The notes below the pieces were generated by a model. The model searched no databases. It saw only the letters and a program-made list of their open reading frames with translations, and was not told the origin of the DNA. Of a stretch of DNA of 63,859 bases, positions 9,134 through 17,524 are shown one piece after another (position 1 is the first letter of the stretch; every line of letters starts with the position of its first letter). Both the position numbers and the translations under genes were made by a program. Origin of the DNA: Ruminococcus sp. (GTDB lineage Bacteria > Bacillota > Clostridia > Oscillospirales > Ruminococcaceae); contig SVNW01000012.1 in NCBI GenBank assembly GCA_015066745.1, positions 1 through 63,859 on the forward strand. Direction: 5' to 3'.

Positions 9134-9772
9134 ATGTTGTTTATTGTAACAGGTATTTTGATGGCAGTTGTTTCTGCTTTTGGTTTTATGTATTTGAAAG
9201 ATATAAAAGAAACTGATAAAAATATAAATACACGCGGTAAGTGGTTTGCGTTTTCTCTTTTGGTATATACTGCAGTAGATGTTGTGACAGCGGTAATTCT
9301 GAGCCGACACGACTGTGGTATCATATCGGCCATAAGTACGCTTATTCTTCTTAATGCGATGTTTTTGCTTGCTGTAATAGACTTCAGACATAAGATGATA
9401 CCAAATAAATATATTTCAGGACTTGTAATTATAAGAGCTGTTCTTATAGTTTGTGAGGGTATAGTAAAGAACGATTTTATAGAAATACTGATAGGTTCTT
9501 TGATAGGTATGCTCATAGGTTTTATGATACTTGGCATAACAGCACTTGTATCCGGAAAAAATCTTGGTGGCGGTGATGTCAAGATGTATGCTGTTATCGG
9601 ATTTTTTACAGGAGGTTCAGCTGTCCTTGACGTTCTTATCTATTCGTCAGTGATATGTGCGCTTACAGGACTTCTTCTGGTTGTAATGAAAAAATGCAGT
9701 ATGAAATCACTTGTACCGATGGCACCGTTTGCATTTGTCGGAACTGTTTTGTATGTGTTGCTTGGAGCGTAA
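9134..9772 (+). CDS. TadV/CpaA-type prepilin peptidase (A24 family)
   Basis: Short-form aspartic prepilin peptidase with only the protease region and no N-terminal zinc/methylase domain. The two catalytic aspartates are visible in AVIDFRHKMIPN (about residue 80) and KNLGGGDVKMY (GxGD motif, about residue 153). About six membrane segments are predicted. By position it should process the Flp pilin and TadE-like proteins upstream. It is distinct from the full-length PilD-type enzyme at 58204-59034. Confidence 0.93.
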   Translation: MLFIVTGILMAVVSAFGFMYLKDIKETDKNINTRGKWFAFSLLVYTAVDVVTAVILSRHDCGIISAISTLILLNAMFLLAVIDFRHKMIPNKYISGLVIIRAVLIVCEGIVKNDFIEILIGSLIGMLIGFMILGITALVSGKNLGGGDVKMYAVIGFFTGGSAVLDVLIYSSVICALTGLLLVVMKKCSMKSLVPMAPFAFVGTVLYVLLGA

Positions 9773-9784
9773 GGGAGATATAAA

Positions 9785-10981
9785 ATGAAAAAGAAAAAGA
9801 AGAGTAACAGTGAAAAATACGGTGTGCTTTTTATCATGGTCATTATGATCGTGTTTGCATGGTATGGTGTTCTTGGCGGAAGCGGTAAAAAAGAAAAGCT
9901 TCTTATGCAGTACATAGCAAAAGCTGAGGAACACGAGGCTAAAGGAGCATATATAACAGCTGTGGACTGTTATCTTAAAGCACTTGAATTAGAGCCTGAA
10001 AACTATGATTATATGCTTAAAACCGCAGAAAATTATAAAAACTGTGATGACAGAAAAGGTTTTTTTGATTATTGTGATATGGCTATAGAAAATCAGCCTG
10101 AAAATGATGACGCATACATCATGAAAGCACGTTATTATCTGGATAATGAGAAATATGCCGATACTATAAATGTTCTTAACAGTTCACCTGTAATGACAGA
10201 GGAAATGAAAGAAGTTCTCAGCGAAGCGGAGTACAGTTACAGAATATATATAAAGGCGTATGAAGATACTTACGGATTTTACGGAAAATATGCAGCTGTA
10301 ATGAGTACAGAGGGAAAATGGGGCATCATAGACAATGAGGGCGACGTGGAAATATCTATAAAATATGATGCGGTAGGCGGTTATAACAAACTTGAAGATA
10401 TAGTTCCGGTATGTCGTGACGGTGAATGGTATTTTGCTGATATTGACGGAAATAAAAAATATGTTCCGGATAATGATTATTCATTTATAGGAACATACAG
10501 AGAAGGATTTGCTCCGGTTTGCAGTGGAAAAAAATACGGCTATATTGACCTTGGATACAAGGAATATCATATGGAATATGATTTTGCAGGCACATTTTCA
10601 TCAGGCGTGGCAGCTGTGTGTAAAGATGGAAAATGGGCACTTATTGATACGGAGTTTAAAAATATAACAGATTTTATATTTGATGAGATAACTGTCGATA
10701 AATATGGTCTGTGCGAACACGGTGGAATTATCACCGCTGTAAAAGACGGAAAAAACGTATATCTTGACAGTCGTGGCAAAGAAGTTGCTGACAGTACGAT
10801 ATATTTTGCAGGTGTAACTCCGTATGAAAAAGACGGCCTGTGGGGATATTCTTCGCAAAGTGATGATGTTATAGAAGCTCAGTTTGAAGAAGTAACTCCA
10901 TTTTCTGATTACGGTTCTGCAATGGTAAGGACAGATGAAGGCTGGCAGGTGCTGAGATTTTATAAATATATGGCAGATTAA
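9785..10981 (+). CDS. Membrane-anchored TPR and WG-repeat protein
   Basis: Last gene of the Tad operon, 13 nt after the peptidase. It has a basic N-terminus and one membrane helix (about residues 12-31), tetratricopeptide-like repeats (about 45-155), then WG-type repeats to the C-terminus, recognisable by recurring G-KWG-ID and K-WALIDTEF segments (about 175-385). WG repeats are widespread in Firmicutes and Bacteroidetes, with poorly defined function. Linkage suggests a role in Tad assembly or fibre anchoring, perhaps replacing TadD-type TPR lipoproteins of Gram-negatives. That role is inference. Confidence 0.8.
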   Translation: MKKKKKSNSEKYGVLFIMVIMIVFAWYGVLGGSGKKEKLLMQYIAKAEEHEAKGAYITAVDCYLKALELEPENYDYMLKTAENYKNCDDRKGFFDYCDMAIENQPENDDAYIMKARYYLDNEKYADTINVLNSSPVMTEEMKEVLSEAEYSYRIYIKAYEDTYGFYGKYAAVMSTEGKWGIIDNEGDVEISIKYDAVGGYNKLEDIVPVCRDGEWYFADIDGNKKYVPDNDYSFIGTYREGFAPVCSGKKYGYIDLGYKEYHMEYDFAGTFSSGVAAVCKDGKWALIDTEFKNITDFIFDEITVDKYGLCEHGGIITAVKDGKNVYLDSRGKEVADSTIYFAGVTPYEKDGLWGYSSQSDDVIEAQFEEVTPFSDYGSAMVRTDEGWQVLRFYKYMAD

Positions 10982-10995
10982 GAGAATGTCTGATT

Positions 10996-11373
10996 TCAGA
11001 ATATATTATAAATGTAGGGCATATCTCTTGAATATATCCGTTTGAGGCGTTTTTTCAGAAATTCTGTTTCTGCGATAATTTCGTCACTGCCGGATCTTAT
11101 GAGTGGCGTTATTTTTGCAGAACTGTCGGTTATTTCGTCAAGGATAGTGTTGCTTACAAAAAATGAAAGTTTCTTTGCGCTGTTGTTCCATTCGGATGAC
11201 AATAGTTCAGACTTCTCGATTGCGTTTTCGGTCATATCATTTTCAACGCAGTATTCTATTTCGGAGATTAGTTTATCATATTTTTTGTATTCATGCTTCA
11301 TCATTGAGAGATATGAAATACTCATTATGATGATAGACAGTACTATAGTTACACTTGTATAGACCCTGCTCAT
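10996..11373 (-). CDS. DUF4363-family membrane-anchored protein
   Basis: A 125-residue protein with an N-terminal membrane helix (VTIVLSIIIMSISYLSMM) and a helical remainder, matching the small DUF4363 family found beside DUF421 genes in spore-forming Clostridia. It lies 3 nt downstream of the DUF421 gene on the same strand. Function is unknown. The gene ends 14 nt from the convergent WG-repeat gene. Confidence 0.7.
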   Translation of the reverse strand: MSRVYTSVTIVLSIIIMSISYLSMMKHEYKKYDKLISEIEYCVENDMTENAIEKSELLSSEWNNSAKKLSFFVSNTILDEITDSSAKITPLIRSGSDEIIAETEFLKKRLKRIYSRDMPYIYNIF

Positions 11374-11376
11374 TTT

Positions 11377-12054
11377 TTACCCTTTCTTTTGCTTTTTTAT
11401 TATATTGTAATTTCCGTTTTTATCGGAGGTCATAAGAAATACATCTTGTATTTTTGTTTTGTTTTCTTTAAGAATTTTTTCGAGTTTTTGTGTGGTTATT
11501 CCGGCGGCAGTCTGACTTCTGTGGAGCAGTTTGCCGTCATTTATTATTATATAAGGCGGATCGGTGGTATGCATTACACTGGTCACGTCTTTTTTTGTTG
11601 CGGGTTGATACGGTGTTTTCTGATATGCGGAGATTTTACCGTTGGTTTCAACTATTGCAAACTGAACTTCAGATATGTCAAAGATATTCATTTCTCTGAG
11701 TGATTCAAGAAGGTCATCGACAGACATTCGCAGGGCTTTTAGTTTTTTCTGGTCAAGTGTACCGTTTTTTATGATTATCTGCGGAGTACCTGATACCAGA
11801 TATCTGAATTTCTGATATCTTAGTGTAATGATCGACATGATCACCTCAAATGATATAAGAAAAAGTATAGGAACGATTCCCGTTGTAAGAGGTGCATCAG
11901 TGTTTTCAAGGGAGATAGTAGCAATGTTTGATATAAGAATAGTTATAACAAGTTCTGTCGGTTGCATCTGACCTATTTGTCTTTTACCCATAAATCTTAC
12001 AGAAAAAATTACAACAATGTATAAAATAAAAGTTCGTATTACCATAATAGTCAT
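11377..12054 (-). CDS. DUF421 (YetF/YcaP-family) membrane protein
   Basis: A 225-residue protein with three N-terminal membrane helices (VRTFILYIVVIFSVRF, ELVITILISNIATISL, TTGIVPILFLISFEVIM) followed by the cytoplasmic DUF421 domain, including the family-typical GKRQIGQMQPTELV and LRMSVDDLLESLRE segments. In spore formers DUF421 proteins are often linked with sporulation or germination. Here it is divergent from the gerA operon. GAAGGAAG precedes the ATG. Confidence 0.88.
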   Translation of the reverse strand: MTIMVIRTFILYIVVIFSVRFMGKRQIGQMQPTELVITILISNIATISLENTDAPLTTGIVPILFLISFEVIMSIITLRYQKFRYLVSGTPQIIIKNGTLDQKKLKALRMSVDDLLESLREMNIFDISEVQFAIVETNGKISAYQKTPYQPATKKDVTSVMHTTDPPYIIINDGKLLHRSQTAAGITTQKLEKILKENKTKIQDVFLMTSDKNGNYNIIKKQKKG

Positions 12055-12107
12055 ATATCACACTTCCTTCTTTTTTTATTATATCTTTATTTTGCTGTAT
12101 TATTTAT

Positions 12108-12137
12108 GCATAAAAAGATAATACTATATTCAGATAA
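12108..12137 (+). promoter_or_regulatory. Candidate forespore (sigma-G/F-like) promoter of the gerA operon
   Basis: GCATA (12108-12112) and CAGATAA (12131-12137) are 18 bp apart. This partly matches sigma-G-type elements, which are expected for germination receptor operons. The -10 match is imperfect. Confidence 0.3.
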
Positions 12138-12160
12138 AAAAATATCCGGAAGTGATTAAA

Positions 12161-13636
12161 ATGGAAATGTATATTACTCTTGATTATCAGGATGAAAAAC
12201 TTGATTTTTCATTAAAAGATAAAATAAAAAGATTTAAGGAAATAACTTCAGGTTCGTCAGATCTCATGATAAATGAAGTGGAGATATGCGGTGTAAAAAC
12301 AGCACTGCTCAGTTGTGAGGGTATGATGTCAACCCAGGTGGTTACAAGGCTTGTACTTGTACCTCTTACGGAACTTAATCTTAATACAGAGCAGAAAATC
12401 GATGCAACGGGTCTTTTTGACCATATAGACAATCATATGTTGCTTTCTGTGGACAGACCAAAGGCAGATAACTACGGAGATGCTATGCGTCTTATAAATT
12501 CGGGATTTGCTGTTCTTATTGCTGACGGAAATACTCAGGCGCTGGGATTCGGAGTACAGGGGTACGGAATAAGAGGAATCTCCGAACCTACATCAGAACA
12601 GAATATAATGGGCTCTCATGATGCCTTTACAGAAACCATACGTATAAATATGTCACTTATACGACGCAGGCTTAAAACGCCTTTTCTCAAACAGGAACTT
12701 ATGGTAATGGGGAGTAAAAGTCATACGGATATATGTCTGGTGTACATGACTGATCGTGTATCCAAAAATCTCATTAACCGTATTAAAAAGTCGCTTGGAA
12801 AGGCAGAACTTGAAACTGTGCTTTCGAGCGGATATATAAGGCCTTTTCTGGAAAGCAGAAAAAAGGGTATATTTACTTCGGTAGGAGTTACAGAAAGACC
12901 TGATGTGCTGTGTGCTAAACTTCTTGAAGGCCGTGTCGGCATAATAGTGGACGGTACGCCGTTTGTTACGGTGATACCAAAGCTTTTTGTGGAAAACTTT
13001 CAGACTATGGATGACTACAACTGCAAGCCGTACTATGCTACGTTTATACGCTGGATAAAGTATCTGGCTTTTTTTGTTTCTCTGCTTCTTCCGGGGGTAT
13101 ATGTTGCAATAGCTATACATCATCCCGAATTTTTTAACAGATCACTGCTTCTTATGCTTATTGAAGCAGAACAGGAAGCGCCTCTCTCGCTTATAACCGA
13201 ATCGGTCATAGTATTGCTTATGTATGAGATAATACGTGAGGCAGGTATACGGTTGCCTCAGGCTGTCGGAGGAGCGGTAAGTATAGTTTCAGGACTTATC
13301 ATAGGTGATTCTGCTGTGAAATCAGGGCTTATCAGTACACCGATGCTTACGGTCATAGCGATATCTGTTGTGAGTGGTTTTGTTATACCGTCACTGGATC
13401 ATACGATCACGGTGTTCAGATTTTTATTTCTGATATCGGGTGGTTTGTTCGGGCTTTACGGGATAAGTATTCTGGGAGCGGTAATGATTTTCAATATATG
13501 TTCTACGGAAAGCTACGGTGTTCCTGTTACAGGTCCCGTATCGCCTTTCAGAATGTCTGCTATGCGTGATGTGATGACAAGGGTAAGTTTCAGAAAAATG
13601 CAAAAAGGCAATTTTACAATAGAGAAAATAAAATAA
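12161..13636 (+). CDS. gerAA: Spore germination receptor subunit A (GerAA family)
   Basis: Membrane subunit of a GerA-type nutrient receptor in the spore inner membrane. It has the large N-terminal cytoplasmic domain with family-typical segments (DNHMLLSVDRP, EPTSEQNIMGSHDAFTE, EGRVGIIVDGTPF) and about five membrane helices in the C-terminal 200 residues (KYLAFFVSLLLPGVYVAI, VIVLLMYEIIREAGIRLP). I chose ATG 12161 because GGAAGTG sits 6 nt upstream. An in-frame GTG at 12152 overlaps that ribosome binding site and is unlikely. It is followed by gerAB and a short gerAC. Confidence 0.93.
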   Translation: MEMYITLDYQDEKLDFSLKDKIKRFKEITSGSSDLMINEVEICGVKTALLSCEGMMSTQVVTRLVLVPLTELNLNTEQKIDATGLFDHIDNHMLLSVDRPKADNYGDAMRLINSGFAVLIADGNTQALGFGVQGYGIRGISEPTSEQNIMGSHDAFTETIRINMSLIRRRLKTPFLKQELMVMGSKSHTDICLVYMTDRVSKNLINRIKKSLGKAELETVLSSGYIRPFLESRKKGIFTSVGVTERPDVLCAKLLEGRVGIIVDGTPFVTVIPKLFVENFQTMDDYNCKPYYATFIRWIKYLAFFVSLLLPGVYVAIAIHHPEFFNRSLLLMLIEAEQEAPLSLITESVIVLLMYEIIREAGIRLPQAVGGAVSIVSGLIIGDSAVKSGLISTPMLTVIAISVVSGFVIPSLDHTITVFRFLFLISGGLFGLYGISILGAVMIFNICSTESYGVPVTGPVSPFRMSAMRDVMTRVSFRKMQKGNFTIEKIK

Positions 13637-13649
13637 CGGGAGGCTGTGT

Positions 13650-14642
13650 ATGAAGATTTCTTATGGACAGTTATGGGCAGTTCTTTTTCTGAGCAATGCC
13701 TTTACTGTTATATGTTCTGCCGTATCATATTCGGTTGCGCAGATGACAGGAACACTTATATCTGTTTTGGTACAGTTTGTACTGACTGTGCCTGTGATAT
13801 GTTTTTTAAAGAAGAAAAAGTACAAAGCAAATTTTCGCTTGCCGGCGTCAATGTTGTTTTCAGTATATTTTATATTTGCAGGAATGATATCATTTTCAAG
13901 AATGTTCAGTATTCTCAGATATGAAAATTCGGGTCTGACGTCTTTTGGAAATACTATGATAGTTATATTGCTTGCAGTGTGTGTACTTTACTGTTGCAGG
14001 CTCGGAATACATTCGGCAGGCAGAAGTGCAGTGATAGTTGCAGGACTTTTTATTTTCTTTGTCGCAGTGCTTTTTGCTACTTCTTACAGTCAGGCGGAAT
14101 TTTCAAATATTACATCAAAGTATGATGAAAACAGTGTATGGTATTATGTGATAAATGATATTTCAAATTCGGTTGAACTTCCTGCACTGCTCATTTTACC
14201 TTGTTTTGCTGAGAAAAATCAGTACAAGTCGATAATGCTTTATTTTCTTACAAAACTTATTCTGGTTGAAATGATCTCATTTCTGGGAGTGATAGTGCTT
14301 GGAAGAGCGTCACTTATTTCTGATAGTCCGTTTTTTGAAATATGTTCATTTTCGCAACCTTTGAGCGTACAGCGTTCAGATGCATTATTTATCGGGATAA
14401 ATACGCTTATCTGTATAGTAAACATAACCGTTGACGCTGTTGCTGTTTCGGTATTTGCCGGAAAATATATAAAGTATTCAGAGTTTTCGGGTGTAGTTCT
14501 CATGCTGTCGGGAGGTATCTGGTTTCATATGCATGAGATTTATTCGGCAGGGTATTTGTCTGTCATTGTTATGCTGATGCTTGTGTATATTTCGGTATTT
14601 TACAGATATATGAGAAAATCAGAACGAGGTGTATCGGCATGA
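13650..14642 (+). CDS. gerAB: Spore germination receptor subunit B (GerAB family)
   Basis: Amino-acid-permease-like GerAB subunit with about ten membrane segments over 330 residues, expected to bind the germinant. It starts 13 nt after gerAA with a GGGAGG ribosome binding site, and overlaps gerAC by 4 bp (ATGA). Length is slightly short of the usual 360-370 residues. Confidence 0.85.
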   Translation: MKISYGQLWAVLFLSNAFTVICSAVSYSVAQMTGTLISVLVQFVLTVPVICFLKKKKYKANFRLPASMLFSVYFIFAGMISFSRMFSILRYENSGLTSFGNTMIVILLAVCVLYCCRLGIHSAGRSAVIVAGLFIFFVAVLFATSYSQAEFSNITSKYDENSVWYYVINDISNSVELPALLILPCFAEKNQYKSIMLYFLTKLILVEMISFLGVIVLGRASLISDSPFFEICSFSQPLSVQRSDALFIGINTLICIVNITVDAVAVSVFAGKYIKYSEFSGVVLMLSGGIWFHMHEIYSAGYLSVIVMLMLVYISVFYRYMRKSERGVSA

Positions 14643-15100
14643 GGAAAATAATATTTTCATTGATATTTCTTTTATTTATTTTTACAGGCTGTACTGAAAA
14701 TCTGGAAGTGCGTGACAGAGCATTTATTCAGGGAATAGCCGTAGAATACACGGAAAACGGATATAAAATATGTATGAGGCCGTTTGAGTCCGAAGAAACA
14801 TATATCGGTGAGGGTACTACATTCAAAGAAGCTGTCAGGTCAGCGGAGCTTAAATCAGGTAATGATTTTTTTACCGGTCATACCGAACTGATCGTAATTT
14901 ATGAATATGAGGCATTTTCAATATGTTCCGAACTAATAAACGAAGAAATATCAGCAGGTTGTCTTGTTGTATACAGCGATAGCCCTGTAAAATATGTTGA
15001 GGAAAACGATACTGAGAAAATAATGGATATAGTGAGTATTTCTATGAAAAATAAAGAAAGTATGAAAATAACACTTTGTGATGTGCTTAATAAAAAATAA
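14639..15100 (+). CDS. gerAC: Truncated GerAC-type germination lipoprotein
   Basis: Spore germination lipoprotein subunit C. The signal peptide and lipobox (FTGC, Cys about residue 19) and the first GerAC domain segment (VRDRAFIQGIAVEYTENGYKI) are present. At 153 residues it is less than half the usual 350-400, so only the N-terminal domain remains. The frame ends cleanly 2-3 nt before a strong terminator and there is no GerAC-like sequence downstream, so this is an established short form or an old deletion. It overlaps gerAB by 4 bp. Confidence 0.8.
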   Translation: MRKIIFSLIFLLFIFTGCTENLEVRDRAFIQGIAVEYTENGYKICMRPFESEETYIGEGTTFKEAVRSAELKSGNDFFTGHTELIVIYEYEAFSICSELINEEISAGCLVVYSDSPVKYVEENDTEKIMDIVSISMKNKESMKITLCDVLNKK

Positions 15101-15102
15101 CA

Positions 15103-15143
15103 AAACACCGCCGGAAGTTTTAAGGTTGCTTTCGGCGGTGTTT
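15103..15143. terminator. Bidirectional intrinsic terminator between gerAC and Rpn-like gene
   Basis: AAACACCGCC (15103-15112) pairs with GGCGGTGTTT (15134-15143), with A/T-rich flanks on both sides. It can end the gerA operon and the convergent nuclease gene. Confidence 0.85.
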
Positions 15144-15156
15144 GAATTTGTAATGG

Positions 15157-15396
15157 TCAATTATCTGTTATTTCTTTAATCTGTTCATCAGACATTCCCA
15201 TTTCACGCATTTTCTTGATGAGTTTTTCTGATTTTTCAATAGCGGATTGTTTTTGAGTTTCTAAAACCTGTTTTTCACTTTCTAAAATTTGTTTTTCTTT
15301 TTTCATTTTTTCTTCGGTTTCTTTCAACTGCAAAGTCAAATCGGCATTAATATCTGCAGCATATTTTTTAGCAAAATTTCTTACAGCGTCGCTCAT
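15157..15396 (-). CDS. Putative internal C-terminal product of Rpn-like locus 1 (antitoxin-like)
   Basis: In-frame ATG at 15396 (M215 of the full-length protein) preceded by AAGGAG (15410-15405) at 8-nt spacing. It would yield a 79-residue coiled-coil polypeptide consisting only of the variable C-terminal domain. In E. coli, Rpn C-terminal domains made from internal starts bind and inhibit the full-length nuclease. The same layout is present at the other two Rpn-like loci here. Independent translation is predicted, not shown. Confidence 0.5.
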   Translation of the reverse strand: MSDAVRNFAKKYAADINADLTLQLKETEEKMKKEKQILESEKQVLETQKQSAIEKSEKLIKKMREMGMSDEQIKEITDN

Positions 15397-16038
15397 AGCG
15401 TTCACTCCTTCTTCAGTATGTTTGATTTGTTTTATTCTGTCAGATAATGCACCGAAGTGCGAGATGTTCATATCCGTGTTTTTAAAGTATTCCATAAGTG
15501 GTGTTATGGGTCTGTCGGTTTTTACGGCTGTATTCAGATAAATTTCATGTATGCCATTTGGTACTTCCTTATCATATCCATTGACTGTACGTTTTATCGA
15601 ATAGTAATTATCATTTAATTTAAAAATATCAAAAGCAGTGATATATATGAGATAGATATCAGGAAGATTTTCGTATTTTACACCCTTTTCAAGATATGAA
15701 ATATCGATATTTGACTGATAATATCGTATGCGTTTAGGGTGATAATCGTTATTTGGTTTCTGTACTTCAATGTTGTATATTTTACTTTTGCTGTCTTCAG
15801 CCAGTACATCAAGAGTAACTGAATGTGTATTAAGATTTCTTATGGAATATTGTGTTTTTACGTTCATAACTTTGAGATCGTAAATTCCTGTGATTTCCCT
15901 TAATATGTACTCACAAGCAGATTTATCTTTCATTACTTCAGAAAAAAAGCCGTCATCCATGAGGTTGAATTCTTTGACAATAGCTTGTTTCTGCTCAAAA
16001 GTACCGATGAGGTCTTCATATTTTATTTCTTTTGTCAT
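15157..16038 (-). CDS. PD-(D/E)XK nuclease-family protein (Rpn/transposase-like), locus 1
   Basis: A 293-residue member of the PDDEXK_2/Rpn-like family, often mislabelled as transposase. The nuclease core holds the D and ExQ motif in VTLDVLAED...YNIEVQKP (about residues 74-95), followed by PKRIRYYQSNIDISY. Residues 1-214 are close to the protein at 30766-31785. After GVNAMSDAV the sequences diverge completely: here the C-terminus is a charged coiled coil (about 225-275) ending in MREMGMSDEQIKEI. An internal ribosome binding site and ATG mark that boundary (see 15157-15396). AAGGAG precedes the main ATG. A toxin or antiphage role is inferred from the family. Confidence 0.85.
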   Translation of the reverse strand: MTKEIKYEDLIGTFEQKQAIVKEFNLMDDGFFSEVMKDKSACEYILREITGIYDLKVMNVKTQYSIRNLNTHSVTLDVLAEDSKSKIYNIEVQKPNNDYHPKRIRYYQSNIDISYLEKGVKYENLPDIYLIYITAFDIFKLNDNYYSIKRTVNGYDKEVPNGIHEIYLNTAVKTDRPITPLMEYFKNTDMNISHFGALSDRIKQIKHTEEGVNAMSDAVRNFAKKYAADINADLTLQLKETEEKMKKEKQILESEKQVLETQKQSAIEKSEKLIKKMREMGMSDEQIKEITDN

Positions 16039-16053
16039 CTGTTTTCTCCTTAA

Positions 16054-16082
16054 ATTATACCATAAATATTTTTATGTCACAA
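16054..16082 (-). promoter_or_regulatory. Downstream promoter P2 of Rpn-like locus 1
   Basis: TTGTGA and TATAAT are 17 bp apart with an extended -10 (TGG). Only 15 nt separate the -10 box from the ATG, so the expected start point falls inside the AAGGAG ribosome binding site of the full-length gene. Confidence 0.65.
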
Positions 16083-16110
16083 GGTTTATGAAGTGTTTTT
16101 TATAATAGAG

Positions 16111-16139
16111 ATTATAACATTTTTTTGTAATCGGCACAA
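16111..16139 (-). promoter_or_regulatory. Upstream promoter P1 of Rpn-like locus 1
   Basis: TTGTGC and TATAAT are 17 bp apart on the minus strand. It would give a leader of about 65 nt that includes the full ribosome binding site. Confidence 0.65.
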
Positions 16140-16336
16140 TAGATTTTCCCTAAGAAGTAATTTTTATCCCTAAAACGCATTGGATTTCAAATATATTCCA
16201 TACATATTTGCTTTGTACGTAAAATAGAAATTTAAAGCGAACAATTTGAAATATCACAAATCAGCATTTTTGTGCAGATATATCTAAAATGCGCTAAAGT
16301 ATACTATATATTTGTGTAGAAATTTTTATTGTATTA

Positions 16337-16345
16337 TGGTATAAT
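16337..16345 (+). promoter_or_regulatory. Extended -10 promoter of the cysteine desulfurase-thiI operon
   Basis: TGG-TATAAT extended -10 element 40 nt before the start codon. No convincing -35 box is seen at 16-18 bp, so it may rely on the TGn motif. Confidence 0.45.
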
Positions 16346-16384
16346 ATATACATCTCTAATTTTATAAAGGGTGAAAAAATTTTT

Positions 16385-17512
16385 ATGGTATACTTTGATA
16401 ATGCGGCCACAACTAAACCGGATAAAGCGGTTACTCTTGCGGTTTGTGATTGTATGGAAAATGAATTTGGAAATCCGTCGTCACTGCATATGCTTGGTGT
16501 AAAGGCGCAGTCGGTTATGGATAATGCGAGAAAAAATATAGCATCGGCTCTTATGGCAACACCTGAAACCATATACTTTACATCAGGTGCTACAGAGAGC
16601 AGTAATCTTGCGATAAAGGGAGCAGCAGGGGCATACGGACGCAGAAAGAAACGTCTCGTTACTACAACAGTGGAGCATTCCTCTGTTAAGGAGATATTTG
16701 ACAGCCTTGAGAAAGAAGGCTATGAAGTGATACGTATATCTCCGGGAAGTGACGGCGAGTTTTCTGTTGATGATTTTACCGAAGCTGTTGATGAAAATAC
16801 TTGTCTTATAAGTGTTATGCTTGTAAATAACGAAACAGGTTCGATTCTTCCGGTAAAGAAGATATTTTCAATGGCGAAGATGAAAAACAGTGAGATAATA
16901 ACTCATTGCGATGCAGTTCAGGCGTTTATGAAAATACCTGTAAAGCCGGCTGATCTGAAAGCAGACCTTATTTCGATGAGTGCCCATAAAATATATGGAC
17001 CTAAGGGGATCGGCGCTCTGTATGTGAAAAAGGGAGTACGACTTTTAAAACAAAATCTCGGAGGCAAGCAGGAAAATAATCTTCGTGGCGGAACAGAAGC
17101 CACTCCGTTAATAGCAGGTTTCGGAAAAACAGTTGAGATGCTGTCGGGAAATGTAAACGAAAGACTTGCTCATTTTGAAAAATTAAGAAAATACAGTGTA
17201 GAAAAATTAAGCGGAATTGACGGAATATTTATTAATTCTCATGAAAATTCCGTTCCATATATACTCAATATCTCTGTAAAGGGTATACGTTCGGAAATAT
17301 TACTGCATTTTCTTGAAGAAAAAGAAATATATGTTTCAAGTGGTTCAGCATGTTCAAAAGGTGCAAAAAGCGGTGTGCTTGCACAGTTTGGAATAGACCC
17401 TAAACTTGAAGACAGTGCTTTGCGTATAAGCTTTAATCATGAAAATACCAAAGAAGAAATAGACTTGTTTGTAAACGCACTGATTGAAGCACAGAAAAGA
17501 TTAAAAAGGTAA
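16385..17512 (+). CDS. Cysteine desulfurase (IscS/NifS class)
   Basis: PLP enzyme that removes sulfur from cysteine as an enzyme-bound persulfide. Features: VYFDNAATTKPD at the N-terminus, TSGATESSNLAIKG, the PLP-binding lysine in SMSAHKIYGPKG (about residue 203), and the catalytic loop cysteine in SSGSACSKGAKSG (about residue 325). Its 375 residues are normal for NifS-like class I enzymes. It lies 12 nt before thiI, the arrangement seen when a dedicated desulfurase donates sulfur to ThiI for 4-thiouridine in tRNA. Confidence 0.95.
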   Translation: MVYFDNAATTKPDKAVTLAVCDCMENEFGNPSSLHMLGVKAQSVMDNARKNIASALMATPETIYFTSGATESSNLAIKGAAGAYGRRKKRLVTTTVEHSSVKEIFDSLEKEGYEVIRISPGSDGEFSVDDFTEAVDENTCLISVMLVNNETGSILPVKKIFSMAKMKNSEIITHCDAVQAFMKIPVKPADLKADLISMSAHKIYGPKGIGALYVKKGVRLLKQNLGGKQENNLRGGTEATPLIAGFGKTVEMLSGNVNERLAHFEKLRKYSVEKLSGIDGIFINSHENSVPYILNISVKGIRSEILLHFLEEKEIYVSSGSACSKGAKSGVLAQFGIDPKLEDSALRISFNHENTKEEIDLFVNALIEAQKRLKR

Positions 17513-17524
17513 AGAGGAATAAGT

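Larger units (their letters stand above)
16039..16384. other. Divergent intergenic region, Rpn-like locus 1 to cysteine desulfurase
   Basis: This 346-bp AT-rich stretch has no gene. It holds the two nuclease promoters on the minus strand and an extended -10 promoter for the desulfurase on the plus strand. A segment at about 16148-16182 (TCCCTAAGAAGTAATTTTTA then CCCTAAAACGCA) resembles one upstream of Rpn-like locus 2 at about 31896-31931. Confidence 0.7.

Noticed and set aside
9134-9772. Prepilin peptidase truncated at the N-terminus
   Set aside because: Short A24 enzymes without the methylase region are the normal form in Tad systems.
11042-11703. Plus-strand frames over the DUF4363 and DUF421 genes
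   Set aside because: The minus-strand products match known families and have ribosome binding sites; the plus frames do not.
15157-16038. Insertion sequence or transposon at the Rpn-like loci
   Set aside because: These families are often annotated as transposases, but no terminal inverted repeats or target duplications are visible and the fold is a PD-(D/E)XK nuclease.
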